From assembly GCA_959347315.1 (NCBI GenBank), contig OY365806.1, positions 26,125,516-26,189,515 on the forward strand: a stretch of DNA of 64,000 nucleotides, given 5' to 3'. Position 1 is the stretch's first letter, and each line of letters begins with the position of its first letter. Positions 10,401 to 21,112 of the stretch are shown piece after piece. The stretch comes from Bimastos eiseni. Lineage: Eukaryota; Annelida; Clitellata; Crassiclitellata; Lumbricidae. The notes under the pieces were generated by a model. The model was not told the DNA's origin. It did not search any database and was given only the letters and a program-made list of their open reading frames with translations. The position numbers were made by a program, and so were the translations under genes.

Positions 10401-12964
10401 GCAGTTCAACAATCTATTAATCGGTCTATGAATTTTACTGGAACCGATTCAGAATATATACACCTTTCACAGTGAACATTAGTATCAGGAATACACAAAA
10501 CTTGGATCAAAAGAGTCAACAAATAATGAGATATCACTTTACGGTGTCAAAATGTATCAGTATATGGGATAGTTAGATGCCAATACTTTATCAGTAAAAA
10601 CATTATACACCAATTATACTTACCAGTAAAAAGATTTAGTTCGATTCGTTTGATTCATCCTTAAGGATGATAAGGTGACTAGATCTTTATATTTCATCCC
10701 TATACTATTGCAAAGCTTATTTTTATGTATGCTAAGGATTAGCAACAATTCATTCTGTGTAAGTCTTGCTAACTAACAGGTCACCTCTCCTAAGCTGAGC
10801 ATTACATGCTTTGGATGATACCATTTGATCCATCCAGGTGATGCTCCGGAAGTCAGTCTACCTAGGAATTAATACATACGCCACTGTTGGTGTCTTAGCA
10901 GCAATTTTTACTCTCTTCTTACCAATCGAGACCAAGGGACGGGAAATGAAGGCAAGTTTACCCATTAATGTTTACTCATTTTAGATTACCTTAAAGCCTG
11001 TCATTTAGGTTCATTTGTTAAGCTGCTCTTATTTTTGCTTTGAACTTTTCTTTAAGTTTTTTTGATAAAGTCAGCAATCTGAATTCTACTACCTATATCT
11101 AATAATAATTTTCAGTATGTTCACCTTACTCTATCACATGGTAATCCATAATCATTAGGTGACAAATCAGCCTTTATTTCATAGTATATAATTCACTTTA
11201 ATTGTAACTGCAGTGTTGTTACATGCAAAATAATTTAATAAAATCATCTTGAGAAACAGTCAAGGTCATGTAAAACAGTCAAAACCTAAAATATTCAAAT
11301 ACCTTAAAACTTAACCTAAACTAGAGTATGGGAATTATACAATTTGTCTGGAATAAAGTTCGTTTACTTGTAAGGTCAGCCCCAACAATCTCATCCTTCA
11401 GGCTCCAACATAAACTCTTACTTGACCAATGAAGTGGTCACTTATGGTTGCTCCCTTAGCTGTCCATTATCTCACCTACCCTAAGCAGCAGACCGATTCA
11501 AGTATTGCCTATGGCATGTGAATCGCATGTTATTCATTTAGTTCATTCATTCACTCATTCAAACAATACAAATACCTTAGCACTTAATCTAAGCCATTTT
11601 AGGGAACAATAAAAAAATCTTAACTAAGTGAACAGTCAACCAAGCTGATAGATGCAGTTACCGAAAAATTTAGCCTAAACCCATTAAAAGTAAACAATGA
11701 AAGATGATAAAATGCAGGGCTAAGTTTATAAATCGTCTGTTACTTGTAGGACACTGGAGCACAGTCACAGACTAGATCTTCACGAAACGTTGATTGATTC
11801 ACCTCAGTTGGTAGCCAAGATGTCGTTTTCTAGTCACAAAAGGGCATGCCAATTCCTCTCATTCCAACCCAGAAGAGGGTTCTCAGTAAAGATTAGGTAT
11901 TGTAAGGTCTTCATTTATCATGTAACTGAAATGTAACAGCTTATTGTGAGGAAATTAAATGATTTAGTGATATGCCAACATGTTCTGGCACAGATGATAT
12001 CGTTATGGTGCATACTTGGGCTTGTGTATTTTGTATTGTATTTATTAATTTATATAGCATCGCATTCAGTAGCACTCCCAGTGCGAAAACCTGGAGAGTA
12101 GAAAAAGGTTTTTGAGGAGGGAGAATAATGCATGAAGATACCCATAAAAATGGTAACATGTGAGATGAGGAATGGCTTTCCAACTGGAGGCTCAATGGTG
12201 GCAAAAGATCTAGTTTGGGCCACAGTGGTCCTTACTCATGAAACAGGGAGAATATGCCAGTCCATGGAGTGCAAAGATCGATGAGAAGCTGCAGAAAGAG
12301 TGGAGCGAATATTTCTTTGAACTGAATGCATGCAAGCTGATAGAACAGTGCTGTCCAACCCTTTTGATGCCGCTGGCCACCGAGGAGATTATTCTTGAAA
12401 CCACGAACTGCACCAGTAAACTTAAAAACACAAAGACCACAATTTATGGAAAATTATTAACTGTATTAACATTTTTTTATGGAATAATCATAATGAATAA
12501 TCGTGTGTATGTATGCCTTGTGCTCTCATTGTCACACGATAAGCCAAGTTATGAGCAAATATCTATGCAAGTAGGCCAGTGACTTTATCTTTTACTTCAT
12601 TATTACACAAATTGCAAAAATTTAGCAAGCTCAGGCAGGCTGCTTGAAATCAACCTTCGAGCCTCATGCGGCCCATGGATCATGTGTTGGACAGCACTGT
12701 CATAGAGGAAACCATTGCAAGTGATTGACCATAAACAAGATGTGGCAGAATTTAGGAGTGTGAGCATAAATCTGGCAGCAGTATTGAGAACCAACAAGTT
12801 GGGATAAAGACAAACCTTGGGGAGGCATATAGGAAGATTATCACAAGTCAATTCTAGAACAGATAAATGCATGAACTGTTAAATTTTAGGTGGATGAGGA
12901 GACAGATCTGCAAATGGCCCTGTATATTAATAGTGAAATTCAAAAACATAAACATCACACTTAA
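1410..12964 (+). CDS. SVOP: SVOP-like major facilitator transporter, 3' part of the gene
   Basis: Ten exons (1410-1473, 2025-2150, 3002-3133, 3880-3965, 4769-4845, 6208-6324, 8311-8422, 9113-9194, 9587-9676, 10838-10951) join in phase and read as the C-terminal two thirds of synaptic vesicle 2-related protein. Seen directly: LYAEFLP, the PESPRF sugar-transporter signature, the loop ending in [68 protein letters not shown] and PIETKGRE. All are characteristic of the SVOP/SVOPL branch of the MFS, whose members span the membrane twelve times; vertebrate SVOP is a synaptic vesicle protein and its substrate is poorly defined. The exons upstream of helix 5 lie outside the window. A possible last exon is 12890-12964, reached through a GC-AG intron; otherwise translation stops at 10984. 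Orthology to SVOP rather than SVOPL is not settled. Confidence 0.88.
1474..2024. other. SVOP-like intron, nothing recognised
   Basis: AT-rich intron with short GATGATGATGA and AGTAATAAT runs; no feature seen. Confidence 0.5.
2025..2150 (+). CDS. SVOP: SVOP-like exon b, two membrane helices
   Basis: Phase 0 to phase 0, 42 codons. Reads [24 protein letters not shown] and [13 protein letters not shown]: helix, short loop with GWR, helix. Acceptor GGCAG, donor GTGAGT. Confidence 0.87.
2326..2926 (-). mobile_element. Degraded hAT element with zinc-finger relic
   Basis: The right end TTTACAGCCCTA at 2926 is a hAT terminus (TAGGGCTGTAAA inverted), preceded by GCGAATTTTGCGAATCCCGC. On the minus strand near 2630-2700 a frame reads [19 protein letters not shown], like the N-terminal finger of CGGBP1/hAT transposases. 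The left end near 2326 is a guess and no matching target duplication was seen. Confidence 0.5.
3002..3133 (+). CDS. SVOP: SVOP-like exon c, central cytosolic loop
   Basis: Phase 0, 44 codons. Starts [19 protein letters not shown] (sugar-transporter PESPR signature), then the amphipathic loop [20 protein letters not shown]. Acceptor ATGTAG, donor GTATGA. Confidence 0.88.
3475..3625 (-). repeat. tRNA-derived SINE
   Basis: On the minus strand an A box TAGTCCAGTGGTTAGTGG is followed by a B box GTTCAAATCCCC and then a tail with GCAGAAATTTG...TTTCTGCTCT. The same family occurs, interrupted, at 41240-41705. Confidence 0.6.
3880..3965 (+). CDS. SVOP: SVOP-like exon d
   Basis: Reads [20 protein letters not shown] then TTGLLWFIW, the end of the loop and the start of the next helix. 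Acceptor TTTTTTAG, donor GTAGGT; two bases are left over and pair with the first base of the next exon to make Trp. Confidence 0.87.
4275..4740 (-). mobile_element. LINE C-terminal relic (minus strand)
   Basis: Minus-strand frames read [20 protein letters not shown], the common C-terminal motif of CR1/L2-type LINE ORF2. Further on the similarity fades. It fills most of the intron after exon d. Confidence 0.55.
4769..4845 (+). CDS. SVOP: SVOP-like exon e
   Basis: Reads [20 protein letters not shown] then GDTCH; NAFSYYG and TTELF are hallmarks of SVOP helix 7. Acceptor ATGTAG, donor GTATGT; one base left over. Confidence 0.88.
4846..6207. other. SVOP-like intron, AT-rich
   Basis: No exon seen. 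Around 5828-5905 AGGGATGCTGATGTTAATGA and repeated ATTAATCGTTAA/TTAACGATTAATCG motifs look like the end of a hAT-type element, but no partner end or target duplication was found. Confidence 0.4.
6208..6324 (+). CDS. SVOP: SVOP-like exon f, luminal loop
   Basis: Gly/Glu-rich [19 protein letters not shown] followed by [20 protein letters not shown]. The two Cys and the YLS..DY.DLLWT..SEFPG block match the SVOP loop before helix 8. Acceptor CCAG, donor GTAAAT. Confidence 0.88.
6420..6560. repeat. Simple repeats TTATTATT, TTTG/TCTG, TTAA
   Basis: A run of ATT-rich units, then (TTTG)n/(TCTG)n with CAGT units, ending in five TTAA copies. Confidence 0.8.
6815..7080 (-). mobile_element. CR1/L2-type LINE 3' end (minus strand)
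   Basis: The minus strand reads [20 protein letters not shown], then [11 protein letters not shown] and a stop, followed by AGCTATATAAATGCTCA, the usual 3' tail. This is the last part of a LINE ORF2 and its 3' end. Confidence 0.7.
7440..8160 (+). mobile_element. CR1/L2-type LINE reverse transcriptase relic
   Basis: Plus-strand frames show, in order, [18 protein letters not shown] (thumb region), [17 protein letters not shown], the [12 protein letters not shown] stretch and, after frameshifts, a GGTWLSRLP and FSGGSN region corresponding to the usual VVGPTTWNGLP end. Several stops; dead copy inside the SVOP intron. It runs opposite to the LINE end just upstream. Confidence 0.75.
8311..8422 (+). 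CDS. SVOP: SVOP-like exon g, helix 8 and GRR loop
   Basis: Reads [20 protein letters not shown] then [17 protein letters not shown]. The GRRK turn is the conserved MFS loop after helix 8. Acceptor TTGTAG, donor GTAGCA; two bases left over. Confidence 0.87.
8423..9112. other. SVOP-like intron with a dispersed repeat
   Basis: Bases about 8565-8640 (TTACTCATGGGATG... to TACATTATTTTACT) recur at 18598-18675 with about nine in ten bases equal. A short (ACTT)n lies at 8757-8774. Nothing else seen. Confidence 0.45.
9113..9194 (+). CDS. SVOP: SVOP-like exon h, helix 10
   Basis: Reads [20 protein letters not shown] then TYVYTPE, nearly invariant in SVOP. Acceptor GTATAG, donor GTCAGT; ends in phase 0. 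Confidence 0.9.
9587..9676 (+). CDS. SVOP: SVOP-like exon i, helix 11
   Basis: Thirty codons in phase 0: [20 protein letters not shown] then [10 protein letters not shown], the conserved TRALGLG segment. Acceptor TTTAG, donor GTCAGA. Confidence 0.9.
9677..10837. other. SVOP-like intron, nothing recognised
   Basis: No coding exon or named repeat seen in this intron. Confidence 0.5.
10838..10951 (+). CDS. SVOP: SVOP-like exon j, helix 12
   Basis: Thirty-eight codons: [20 protein letters not shown], then [26 protein letters not shown] marks the end of helix 12. The following bases are GCAAGT, a consensus GC-type donor (AAG|GCAAGT). If it is not used, the frame continues for ten residues ([10 protein letters not shown]) to a stop at 10982-10984. 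Confidence 0.87.
11985..12215 (-). mobile_element. LINE 3'-end relic (minus strand)
   Basis: The minus strand ends in GATGCTATATAAATTAATAA, resembling the 3' tail of the CR1/L2-like LINEs nearby; the coding part is too decayed to name. Confidence 0.35.
12346..12699. mobile_element. Short non-autonomous hAT element
   Basis: Terminal inverted repeats CAGTGCTGTCCAAC at the left and GTTGGACAGCACTG at the right are perfect over 14 bases. Flanks TGATAGAA (12338-12345) and TCATAGAG (12700-12707) look like an 8-bp target duplication with two changes. Total 354 bp. Confidence 0.85.
12890..12964 (+). CDS. SVOP: Possible last exon of the SVOP-like gene
   Basis: An acceptor AAATTTTAG opens a phase-0 frame [20 protein letters not shown] followed by KHHT and a stop. 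It fits the phase of exon j and the length of a short SVOP tail, but the tail is not conserved in the family, so this rests on splice signals alone. Confidence 0.35.
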   Translation: MDEETDLQMALYINSEIQKHKHHT

Positions 12965-15360
12965 TAATTGGATATCCCAATTTGCAAAATGGCAGGTGGT
13001 TTTATATTTTAAGGCTTGTATGGTTTAACAGTTTTTTAATTGAAAATGTAAATTATACAAGTATGGTAATTTTCATTACAATGGACTTACCGGGTTCAAA
13101 AATGGGTCATGTGAATTTTATGGGTAAAACTTCTTGTTGTACATAATGGTGTGTTGCTTCAAATTTACTGATTGAATGTTATTATGTGCGATCAACAGAA
13201 TGGATAATTTTTTGGTGCAGTGATAGAGGCTGATATAGACCATGGAATCAGTTGAGAACATGGGCACCAGCTCCTTTATAGAACTACTGCTACAGCTACT
13301 GCTTTCATTTCTTATATATATATTAGCCTTAAGCCATCTATTCAGATATACTATTTACCCAGAGGGGTTTTCAGGGTTTGATGAGGGGTTCATTCAGCAT
13401 GCCTGACCAGAAGGACAAGCAAATCGAGAGGGAAGCCATTCCAGGTATGAGGCCAAAAGGCTTAGCATCTGTAGACAGTATAAACAACATAAGGACTTCG
13501 TTAAGCACCAGAGAGGATGAGATCTTTATAAACAGATCCAAACACCTGCAGACCATTCATTTGCATCCGTCACCACCCAATGCGCAAAAGCACATTTGTC
13601 GGTCCCTGAGGATTAGAATGCCAGCATAAGCTGGGAAGTAAACAACAAGTTCTGTCATTGTTGACTTTATGACTGAAAAAGTGGGAAATGAGTGCATCTC
13701 CGTTTTTATACAATTAACATGAAGCTTTACTGTTATAATGCAAAGATAACATTCTTACAACCTAAGAATAGATTCATATGAGTGGCAGACCTAAACAGGA
13801 TTTTTTCACACTTTGGTATTTGAACCATAGACAATAAATACTGTATGTCAGTTAGTCACCATTCAACTGAAATATCTAATAAGAAGTTAACTGTGAATGC
13901 TAGCCTACTCTTTTGTTGAGAATAATAACGTTTTTGGGTAGCTAAGAAATGTGAACTTTTCATGAAAAAATCTCTGTGATCTTTATGATAGTCATCTTGA
14001 TACATGTATGCAGAATTTGAAATGTAAACTTGGAGAAATTTGAAATGTAAACTTATAGAAGTTTGAAATTAGTCTTGTGACATTATGAATGTTAGTTATG
14101 GTATGAATAAATATTGATATAATGTTACTTACATGGTTCAGAAATGAGTCTTGTGAATTTTTTTGGGTAAATTTTTTTGGTGCCAACTTGTGCGGTACCT
14201 CAGTTTAGCTGACTCATATTTATTTTGTGCCATAATTGAAGGGTCGTGAGGTCAGTTAAGGACATGAGCAATGAGCCGTAACTGCTTTATGGATCCGCCA
14301 CTGTTAAGAAAGCACACTAGAAGTTTCTGTATTAATCTAGTTGCAGGGCCATGTTTTAAGGAAGCTATGTTGTATAGAAAGTGACATTTTAAGACTTTGT
14401 AGCTAAATCTTTTGGCAGCATTATATTTACCTTATCTGATTCTAGTCTCTTGGTTGTTTTACAATGCAGTGATATTGTTAATTTGACCATAGTAATAATA
14501 TTTATTACTAATGATATGGTATTGTTTTGATCAAATGATGATACACAGCAGTATAGGATAAATTTTGAATGTGGTATAAGATGTGTGATTATAATGATTA
14601 TTAACTCTGGAAATTAATGTACAATAAGACGATGCAGATGCTATAATAGTATCACTAACTTGAATAGTTAAAACTGTTATTAATGAACAGACAGGTTTTT
14701 GAAGCCTTTGTAGGAAGGTTCTGACTAGTAAGTGTATTGGCAGAATACATGTAGTTGTAAATTACCATCACAAGTTTATAGCTTGGTTTTGCCATCATGA
14801 AGCTACAAAATGGACATACATAGTTTATTTAGACAGAGTGATTGTTTTAGTGAAAGATAATCGTTTGTGTTGTACACTCCTCTGTCAACATTAGTTGTAA
14901 CTAGTTCTAAGGTCCTGTGCATGTGACATTAACAGCATCAGCAATTTAACATCCATTCTTTATGTGTTTAAGGCTGAACAATGAATTCGCAATTTTACAA
15001 AAAAATGACAAATAAGGATTTAATCCCAAGACACGGAGGTAAAGGTAGTCTGTTGCTGTCAAATGGTAGCAGACAGATGACTGCTGCCTGCTAGATAGCC
15101 AAGTATATATAATAATATCCTAATTGTGTATTTATAATGTCTAAGTCTGATAACTAATCCTACTCTTACTAATGGACTGTTTGGCTGAAAATTTCACTGC
15201 TTCATCGCTTGTGTTACTTGAAAGTGGTTCAGTTACATGAAAATTTGTATAAATAATATATGTGAAGTTATACATTCCTATATAGATATATATATATAGT
15301 CATCATCATATATATATATATATGTATATGTAGATTGTAGATATATGTAGATTTTATGCG
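12965..15360. other. Intergenic, no gene seen
   Basis: Contains two diverged copies of one dispersed repeat (about 13088-13300 and 14127-14300, both with CTTAC..GGTTCA..AAATG and GTGAATTTT..GGGTAAA) and a short tandem pair TTTGAAATGTAAACTT at 14019-14056. No exon recognised. Confidence 0.45.
15285..15335. repeat. (TA)n microsatellite
   Basis: Two TA runs (TATATATATATAG and ATATATATATATATG) separated by TCATCATCA. Confidence 0.8.
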
Positions 15361-15369
15361 TATACTGTA

Positions 15370-15785
15370 TAAATATGTGTAATATGGGCTAATTTTGGCA
15401 GCACATACTCCAGCATAGACCCTACTAAAGCAGATGTTCAGTTGGGCTGCAAGAACCATATGGGTAGACAAACCTGAGTTTTGCTATAATGTACTCATTA
15501 TGGGCCCATTTTTGGCCCATTTGCCAATATATATCTCATTTCAGCAGCCCAGATGGGCTAATTGACATTCTGGTCTACCTATGTGTAATATGGGTCCCAT
15601 CTAGTTTACTTGTGGGGTCTTCTTGTGGGCATTGCATTACAATACACCATTTAGATTGCCCCAATATGCCTATGTGGACTAAATACAATCCATAGTGGGT
15701 ATCTGGGTGCATATTCAGCCCACTGCGAAAGGGCTGTCATTGTGTTGCCCATATCAACCCATATGTTCATCAAGGTGGATATATC
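15370..15785. repeat. Degenerate GCCCATATGGGC-rich repeat
   Basis: The words GGGCTAAT, GGGCCCAT, GCCCAT, ATATGGG and CCCATAT recur many times in both orientations, giving a patchy inverted-repeat-rich array. It is not a clean tandem array and carries no long frame. Confidence 0.5.
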
Positions 15786-16744
15786 TATATGTTTTACATG
15801 TAACAAATACAACTGCTGCTGAAATAAATGATCAAAATGAAACATGTAGTAAAACAATATTTTAGTTGTTTACTAAAGTCCTTTGGCTTATTAAAGTTTC
15901 CATGATAATCAGCCAACAAGGAATTAATAGTTTAAATTACAAATTGCTAGAAATGCATTCACAATTTCAAGATATTGTAAACCTGCAAATCAGTTAACCT
16001 AAGCTTGAGTTTTAGATAATTCCAAAGTAATAACTTCAAAGTCAATGCCCCATTTTTTATGTACTACAAATCGTAATAGATCTTTCAAAACCCAAGATAA
16101 ATATTGTGTGAAATTTAAGAAAAAATCTAACGATTTTCAGTGTCACCAGAGGGCATCTTCACTCGTCAGCACTCACTTTCATCAAAAGGCAGAAACATCT
16201 TGTTTTAGCTTCTCGGTGTTGCTGTGTGTTGGTGGAGAGCGCGAAGTTGGGCAATCCACACCAGTCGCTCAGTGTATCTTTGGGCCGTGGCATGTAGCCC
16301 AGTTTTAACACCAGAGGAGCGAGCAAATAAAAAGGCCCCTCGGCCCCAACTTGGCAGTTTGCACTTACCAAAATCAATAATTTTAAGTTAGTTAATTATG
16401 TTTATCAGGATTATACGTATTTATTTCTATTTTATATAAGACTGAGATTACTCTTCGCTGAGATTAAGTTTATGACGGCCCATCCATAAAATTTAATGAT
16501 GTCATGCAATTTTGAACGATTTTTGACCTCACTCAGATCTCGTAGTCACAAAAGTCATAACCCCTCAAATATGACATCACAAGCCCCCCCCCCCAGAAAA
16601 AAGATGTCCAGAATTTTATATACAAATCTTATATTTATCAAAAAAGGCAATTATAACTAAACTATAAAAATTATTAAGATTACATGTTTATAGTAGAATG
16701 AAGAAAAATGTAGAAAGTACAATGTTTAAGCCTACACTCATTAT

Positions 16745-16956
16745 CAGTGTTGTATGCAAGACCTTAAACTTCAAGACCAAGACGAGACCGAGACAGTGAG
16801 GTACCGAGACCAATACAGTGAGGTGCCGAGACCGAGACACTAGGTTCAAGACAGTAAAAGACAAGTGAACCTATATAAAAGGCTGTAAAATACTAATGTA
16901 TCCGTTTTCGGGAATAAGGTTCATTTGTAATTTCTATTTGAAACTTAATTGTAATG

Positions 16957-17019
<63 letters not shown>

Positions 17020-17640
17020 TGTATCAATTCCCAAGAACAGTTTTTATATTTCCGAGTGTTATCTTTTTCGATATTTCTTCTTCGGCCTATCTTCTGAACT
17101 ATAGTATAAAGAAAGCACGTATGAAATCTTCTAGACGATTTTAAACAAGCAAATTCGATACCAAATATCAAACGAAATTATAAATTTGCGCATATCGATC
17201 CTTACTCGCCCTGAGAAACTCGAAGTTGTTCCGATCGTTTCGGTTATAGGCCTAGTGGTTTTACATAACTGACAAACTAATAACCAAATAGGCCTTGTAA
17301 AATTGTAAATAGGCCTAATTTCAAATTGCGTAAACGCAAACTTCACAATTTCAGGTTCTTTCTCTGACATTTTTTCTCTTTAAGACAATTGAATTGATTT
17401 CAGTATTATGTGACTCGCGCGTCAGAATTACCGTTAGGCCTACTCGTAAATTCCGGTTTCAGTTTCTAGCGCAAAATTTTAAGACAGTTAAAGCGAAACT
17501 TATCGAGACCGCTTGTTCGAGACAGAACAAGACTTTTACTTCAAGACAATTTATAAAAATTCGAGACACTACCTCGAGACCGATACAGCAGACTTCCGAG
17601 ACCGAGACACTAAAAACTGTCTCTAGACCATACAACTCTG
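16745..17640. mobile_element. hAT element, GAGACC family, with 8-bp TSD
   Basis: Ends are CAGTGTTGTATG and CATACAACTCTG (inverted, one mismatch in 12). An exact 8-bp duplication CTCATTAT flanks it at 16737-16744 and 17641-17648. Both ends carry arrays of CAAGACC/GAGACCGAGACA units. No transposase frame is left; the interior holds a (CA)n(TA)n microsatellite. Confidence 0.93.
16958..17020. repeat. (CA)n(TA)n microsatellite
   Basis: About 19 CA units followed by about 12 TA units, inside the hAT element. Confidence 0.95.
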
Positions 17641-18864
17641 CTCATTATGCATTCATCAAGATGATGAGCTCTGGTAGCATCATTACATTTATAAAACAAT
17701 GTTTAATAACAATAACTTGAAACAGTCCAAACTAGATGCTTCTCCATTCTCCCTCGGAGAAGCAAAATGCTCATTCATGGAAAAATAGAGAGAGAGAACT
17801 TTGATCTGATTAGCCTGTTCAATGGATATTTCATTCGGATCCGGCTCTTCTTCCTCTATCCAATCTACACTCTCTCCGTTTTTAGTTTCCAATTACGACC
17901 ATTAAATTCCCGTTGCCGACATGCAGCGACTCTCTGTGGCCTGACATGTTTGGCAAAATATTTGTTTCCTGTTTGTGTGTTACATAATGACTGCCTCACT
18001 TCCAAAACCCCAAAAATTGACACCGAGCGTATAATTTAGTGAACACAATCCAAAAATTAAGAATGGAATAATCATAATTAATGTTTTTAAATTGTGGTAA
18101 CAATTAATGGTTATTATATTATGTGGGACTTGTTTAATTGAGTGAAAGGTTTAAATAAAATTACACATTTTGATGTGATGATGTGACGTCACATTTCGTT
18201 GATCCCTCCCTCGTCACCCATGGTCACAAATGTATGACCCCTCCCTCCTAGGCGCATTACGTCATTTATGGACGGCCTATAAACACTAAACAAACATGGC
18301 GAAAGAGTAAATTCAATACTAAAAGGGAAAAACTGAATTTCACAACAGTAATGTAGTTAGCCTTTTAGTCTAGCAAATTGTGCTTTGGTTTGTAACTTTT
18401 ATATTTTTGCGGTCTTTTCAATAATAAAAAATTATTTTGTTAACTTTGGAATTAGTGGCCCCACTTTTTTTGTAAACCATCACAGAGTTTGCGGCCACTC
18501 CCCTTGGCTATTCGGCCTATGCCTCTGCTCCAGGCAAGACGATAGCTGTCGCGTTTGGTGACAGTCCCGAAAAAATTGAATTCTATGTACACTATAGCTA
18601 CTCATAGGATGTATATGTTGGGTAATTGCTAGTTATGATTATTTTATGAGTGTACATTATTTTACTGTAACTACAGAATGACAAACATGCGGTTGCTACT
18701 GTCATGTAGCCTGTAGGCCCACGCTTTGTAAATATGCATAGGCCTAGCGTGGGCCGACAGAGCACAAGCCGGAAGTATGGAGATCGCTACGCTACCAGAT
18801 GTCTATCTCAGGACAGGTAGAATGGAACAGTCTATTAACTACAGTTCGTTAATGCACATCAGCT

Positions 18865-19436
18865 CAGTGTTGGGCACGAAACCAAAAGCTCGAGACCAAG
18901 ACCGAGAGGTCCAAGACCAAGACCGGGTGGTCCAAGACCGGGTGGTTCGAGACCAAGACCGGCCGCGCAGGTGGTCCGAGACCAAGACCGAGGGTCCAAG
19001 GCCAAGACCGATACCATTTAAAAAAAAAAATTCAATTTATTAAGACGCTAAAACGGAATAACACGCTTAAAATGTTAATTTTATTGCTGAATAATACTAA
19101 TCTTAATAATGGTCCAGGAGACTGTTTTACCAGCCAGTCTGAACTTTTGTGGGTTCAGCCATAGACTTCGGCCTGAGAATATCGCACTATAAATTACTTG
19201 TAACACTAGCCTATACGATAGGCTACAAATGAGTCATTTGAGTGAGTAGATTAGCTTTCCGTTTGAATGATGTAGGTCTGTAGGCCTATTTGTACGCGGA
19301 ATTGTAGGTTAACAGTGACTGTCCGAAGGTCCGAGACCAAGACCGATGGTCCGAGACAAATACCAAGACCGCAGTTTTCCGGTCTCGAGACCGTCTGAGA
19401 CCAAGACGGTACCGCGGTCTCGAGACCACATACCTG
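18865..19436. mobile_element. Second hAT element of the GAGACC family, with 8-bp TSD
   Basis: Begins CAGTGTTGGGCACGAAACC and ends GAGACCACATACCTG. An exact duplication CATCAGCT flanks it at 18857-18864 and 19437-19444. Arrays of GACCAAGACC and GGTCCGAGACC occupy both ends. 572 bp, non-autonomous. A further fragment of the same array lies at about 19520-19557. Confidence 0.9.
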
Positions 19437-19569
19437 CATCAGCTGTTACTAAATTTAAACCCACGTACATTAGAAACTTCTTCAATCAACTAATAATAGT
19501 GTATTCAAGAACCCAAGTCAAATACAGGTCCAAGACCAAGACCGGGTGGTCCGAAACTCATAACACATA

Positions 19570-21104
19570 ATGCGGAGAACATTTCTGTAAATTATGCAGT
19601 CACCCAAGGACCAAGGTTCCTATGACAGTCACCGAATCTTAGCACAAACATGCATATCAATCAGTCAGTCAATCAATCAATCGATCACAGTTTATTTGGC
19701 AATCGAATACACAGAACGAGAATGACAATTTTACAAATTTTATAATTATTGCTATCCGATCACCAGGAATTAGGGATCGGTTCCCGCTGGTTAGGGCCAC
19801 CTGGGGATGTTCGAGGTGACAATGAGCAACATAGCACCAATTATTATATAAATAAATTCCAATTTCGCTAGGAACGTAGCGGAACACGCTCTCGTGCAAA
19901 ACTGTCTTGTTATTGTGAACTTATCGAAACGCGATATAAATTTCATTGTATTGATTAATTTCCGCTTAGTAACCATAAATTTACACTGATAACGTAATAC
20001 AGGCATGGTTATGGATTATAGCCTAATATTCCCATAGATATATTATATCTATGAATATTACGAAATAAAATCATAGTTTTGATTGGCCGCTATTTTTAAG
20101 AGAGTACTTTACCCCGCCCCTTCGGGACTCAGAGATAAATATGCAAATATTGCTGATAAATATTCAGCAGTTTAAGTTTACATCGTGGTTTTTCTGAAAA
20201 GAACACTTCAGGCTTGCGTGAATGATTGTAACGAAATGATCGCTCGAGAAATCCTTGTAAAAAGGTAAAATTAATAAATTGTGCTTGGTTTATATTCAAG
20301 TTTTATTATATTGATAAGAAATAAGCGTAGTTATTAAGTTTTGCGAGCATATCTCAAGTTTCGATATCTGTGAAATCTGAGATCTTACATTGAGGAACTA
20401 ACCGGCTAAAACATGCTTATTAAGTAATTTTAAAATTATGTAGCGCCAGTTATTAAACTTTCTGTTGGTTTGAAGGCGTCGCCCAAGCATACAACTCCGA
20501 TGTTATGAGAATTGTTCACCTGCCATTAATAATAACAGTGGATTTTGAGTTTAATTATTATTTCAAGTAATGCCAAAACGTGTACAAAACTGCGTGTTGA
20601 GGTGAACCCAGTAAATTGCAGTAATCCTACCTATCACTGATGAAATGTATTGTCAGGCACATTAATCCCACATTATGCCAAGTTATGGCTTGTGGGTTTA
20701 TATTGTATTTAAGCATTTATAAAACGCATCTAGTAGGGTCAACCATTCAGAAGCACTGTCACTGCATATGTATGTTGCTTTGTATGATCTATTGTACAAT
20801 ACAATGCTTACCTTACAATACTGAACCAGTAGTTTATTGTTATGGGATCAGGGTTAGTGTGGTTTAGAAATACAAGGTTAGGGTCAGGGTTAAGGTGGCT
20901 TATAAAGGGTCAGGCAGGGTCAAGGGCAGCATCATGTTTAGATTTTGCCAAAAAACCATTGGCCACAGAAGTAATTTCTTCATGCGTAAATCTATCATTT
21001 CGTATTCCTTGGGTGCACAGCAAGTAAGAAATTGCAATTCTCTATGCAAATTTCTTATGCTACCTAAGTTACTGTATCTTACTTACCTTATCATGTTGTT
21101 CTTG
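19570..21104. other. Intergenic, possibly upstream region of the receptor gene
   Basis: No exon seen. The palindrome TAGATATATTATATCTA lies near 20035-20052. The gene downstream probably has a non-coding first exon somewhere here, but I cannot place a promoter. Confidence 0.35.
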
Positions 21105-21112
21105 CTCTATCT

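Larger units (their letters stand above)
16476..18283. mobile_element. Inverted-repeat DNA element with a hAT nested inside
   Basis: The left end GACGGCCCATCCATAAAA...TGATGTCATGC and the right end GCGCATTACGTCATTTATGG then ACGGCC are inverted partners (GGCC..TCCATAAA). Next to both ends are CCCCTC/CCCTCCC and GTCACAAA words. A hAT element at 16745-17640 has split it. The superfamily is not assigned and the exact edges are approximate. Confidence 0.6.

Noticed and set aside
15395..15420. TTTGGCAGCACATACTCC resembles the start of U6 snRNA
   Set aside because: The conserved rest of U6 (ACAGAGA and following) is absent; it is part of the GGGCTAAT-rich repeat.
16896..17171. Frames with THTHTH/YIYIYI or CVCVCV runs
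   Set aside because: Translation of the (CA)n(TA)n microsatellite.
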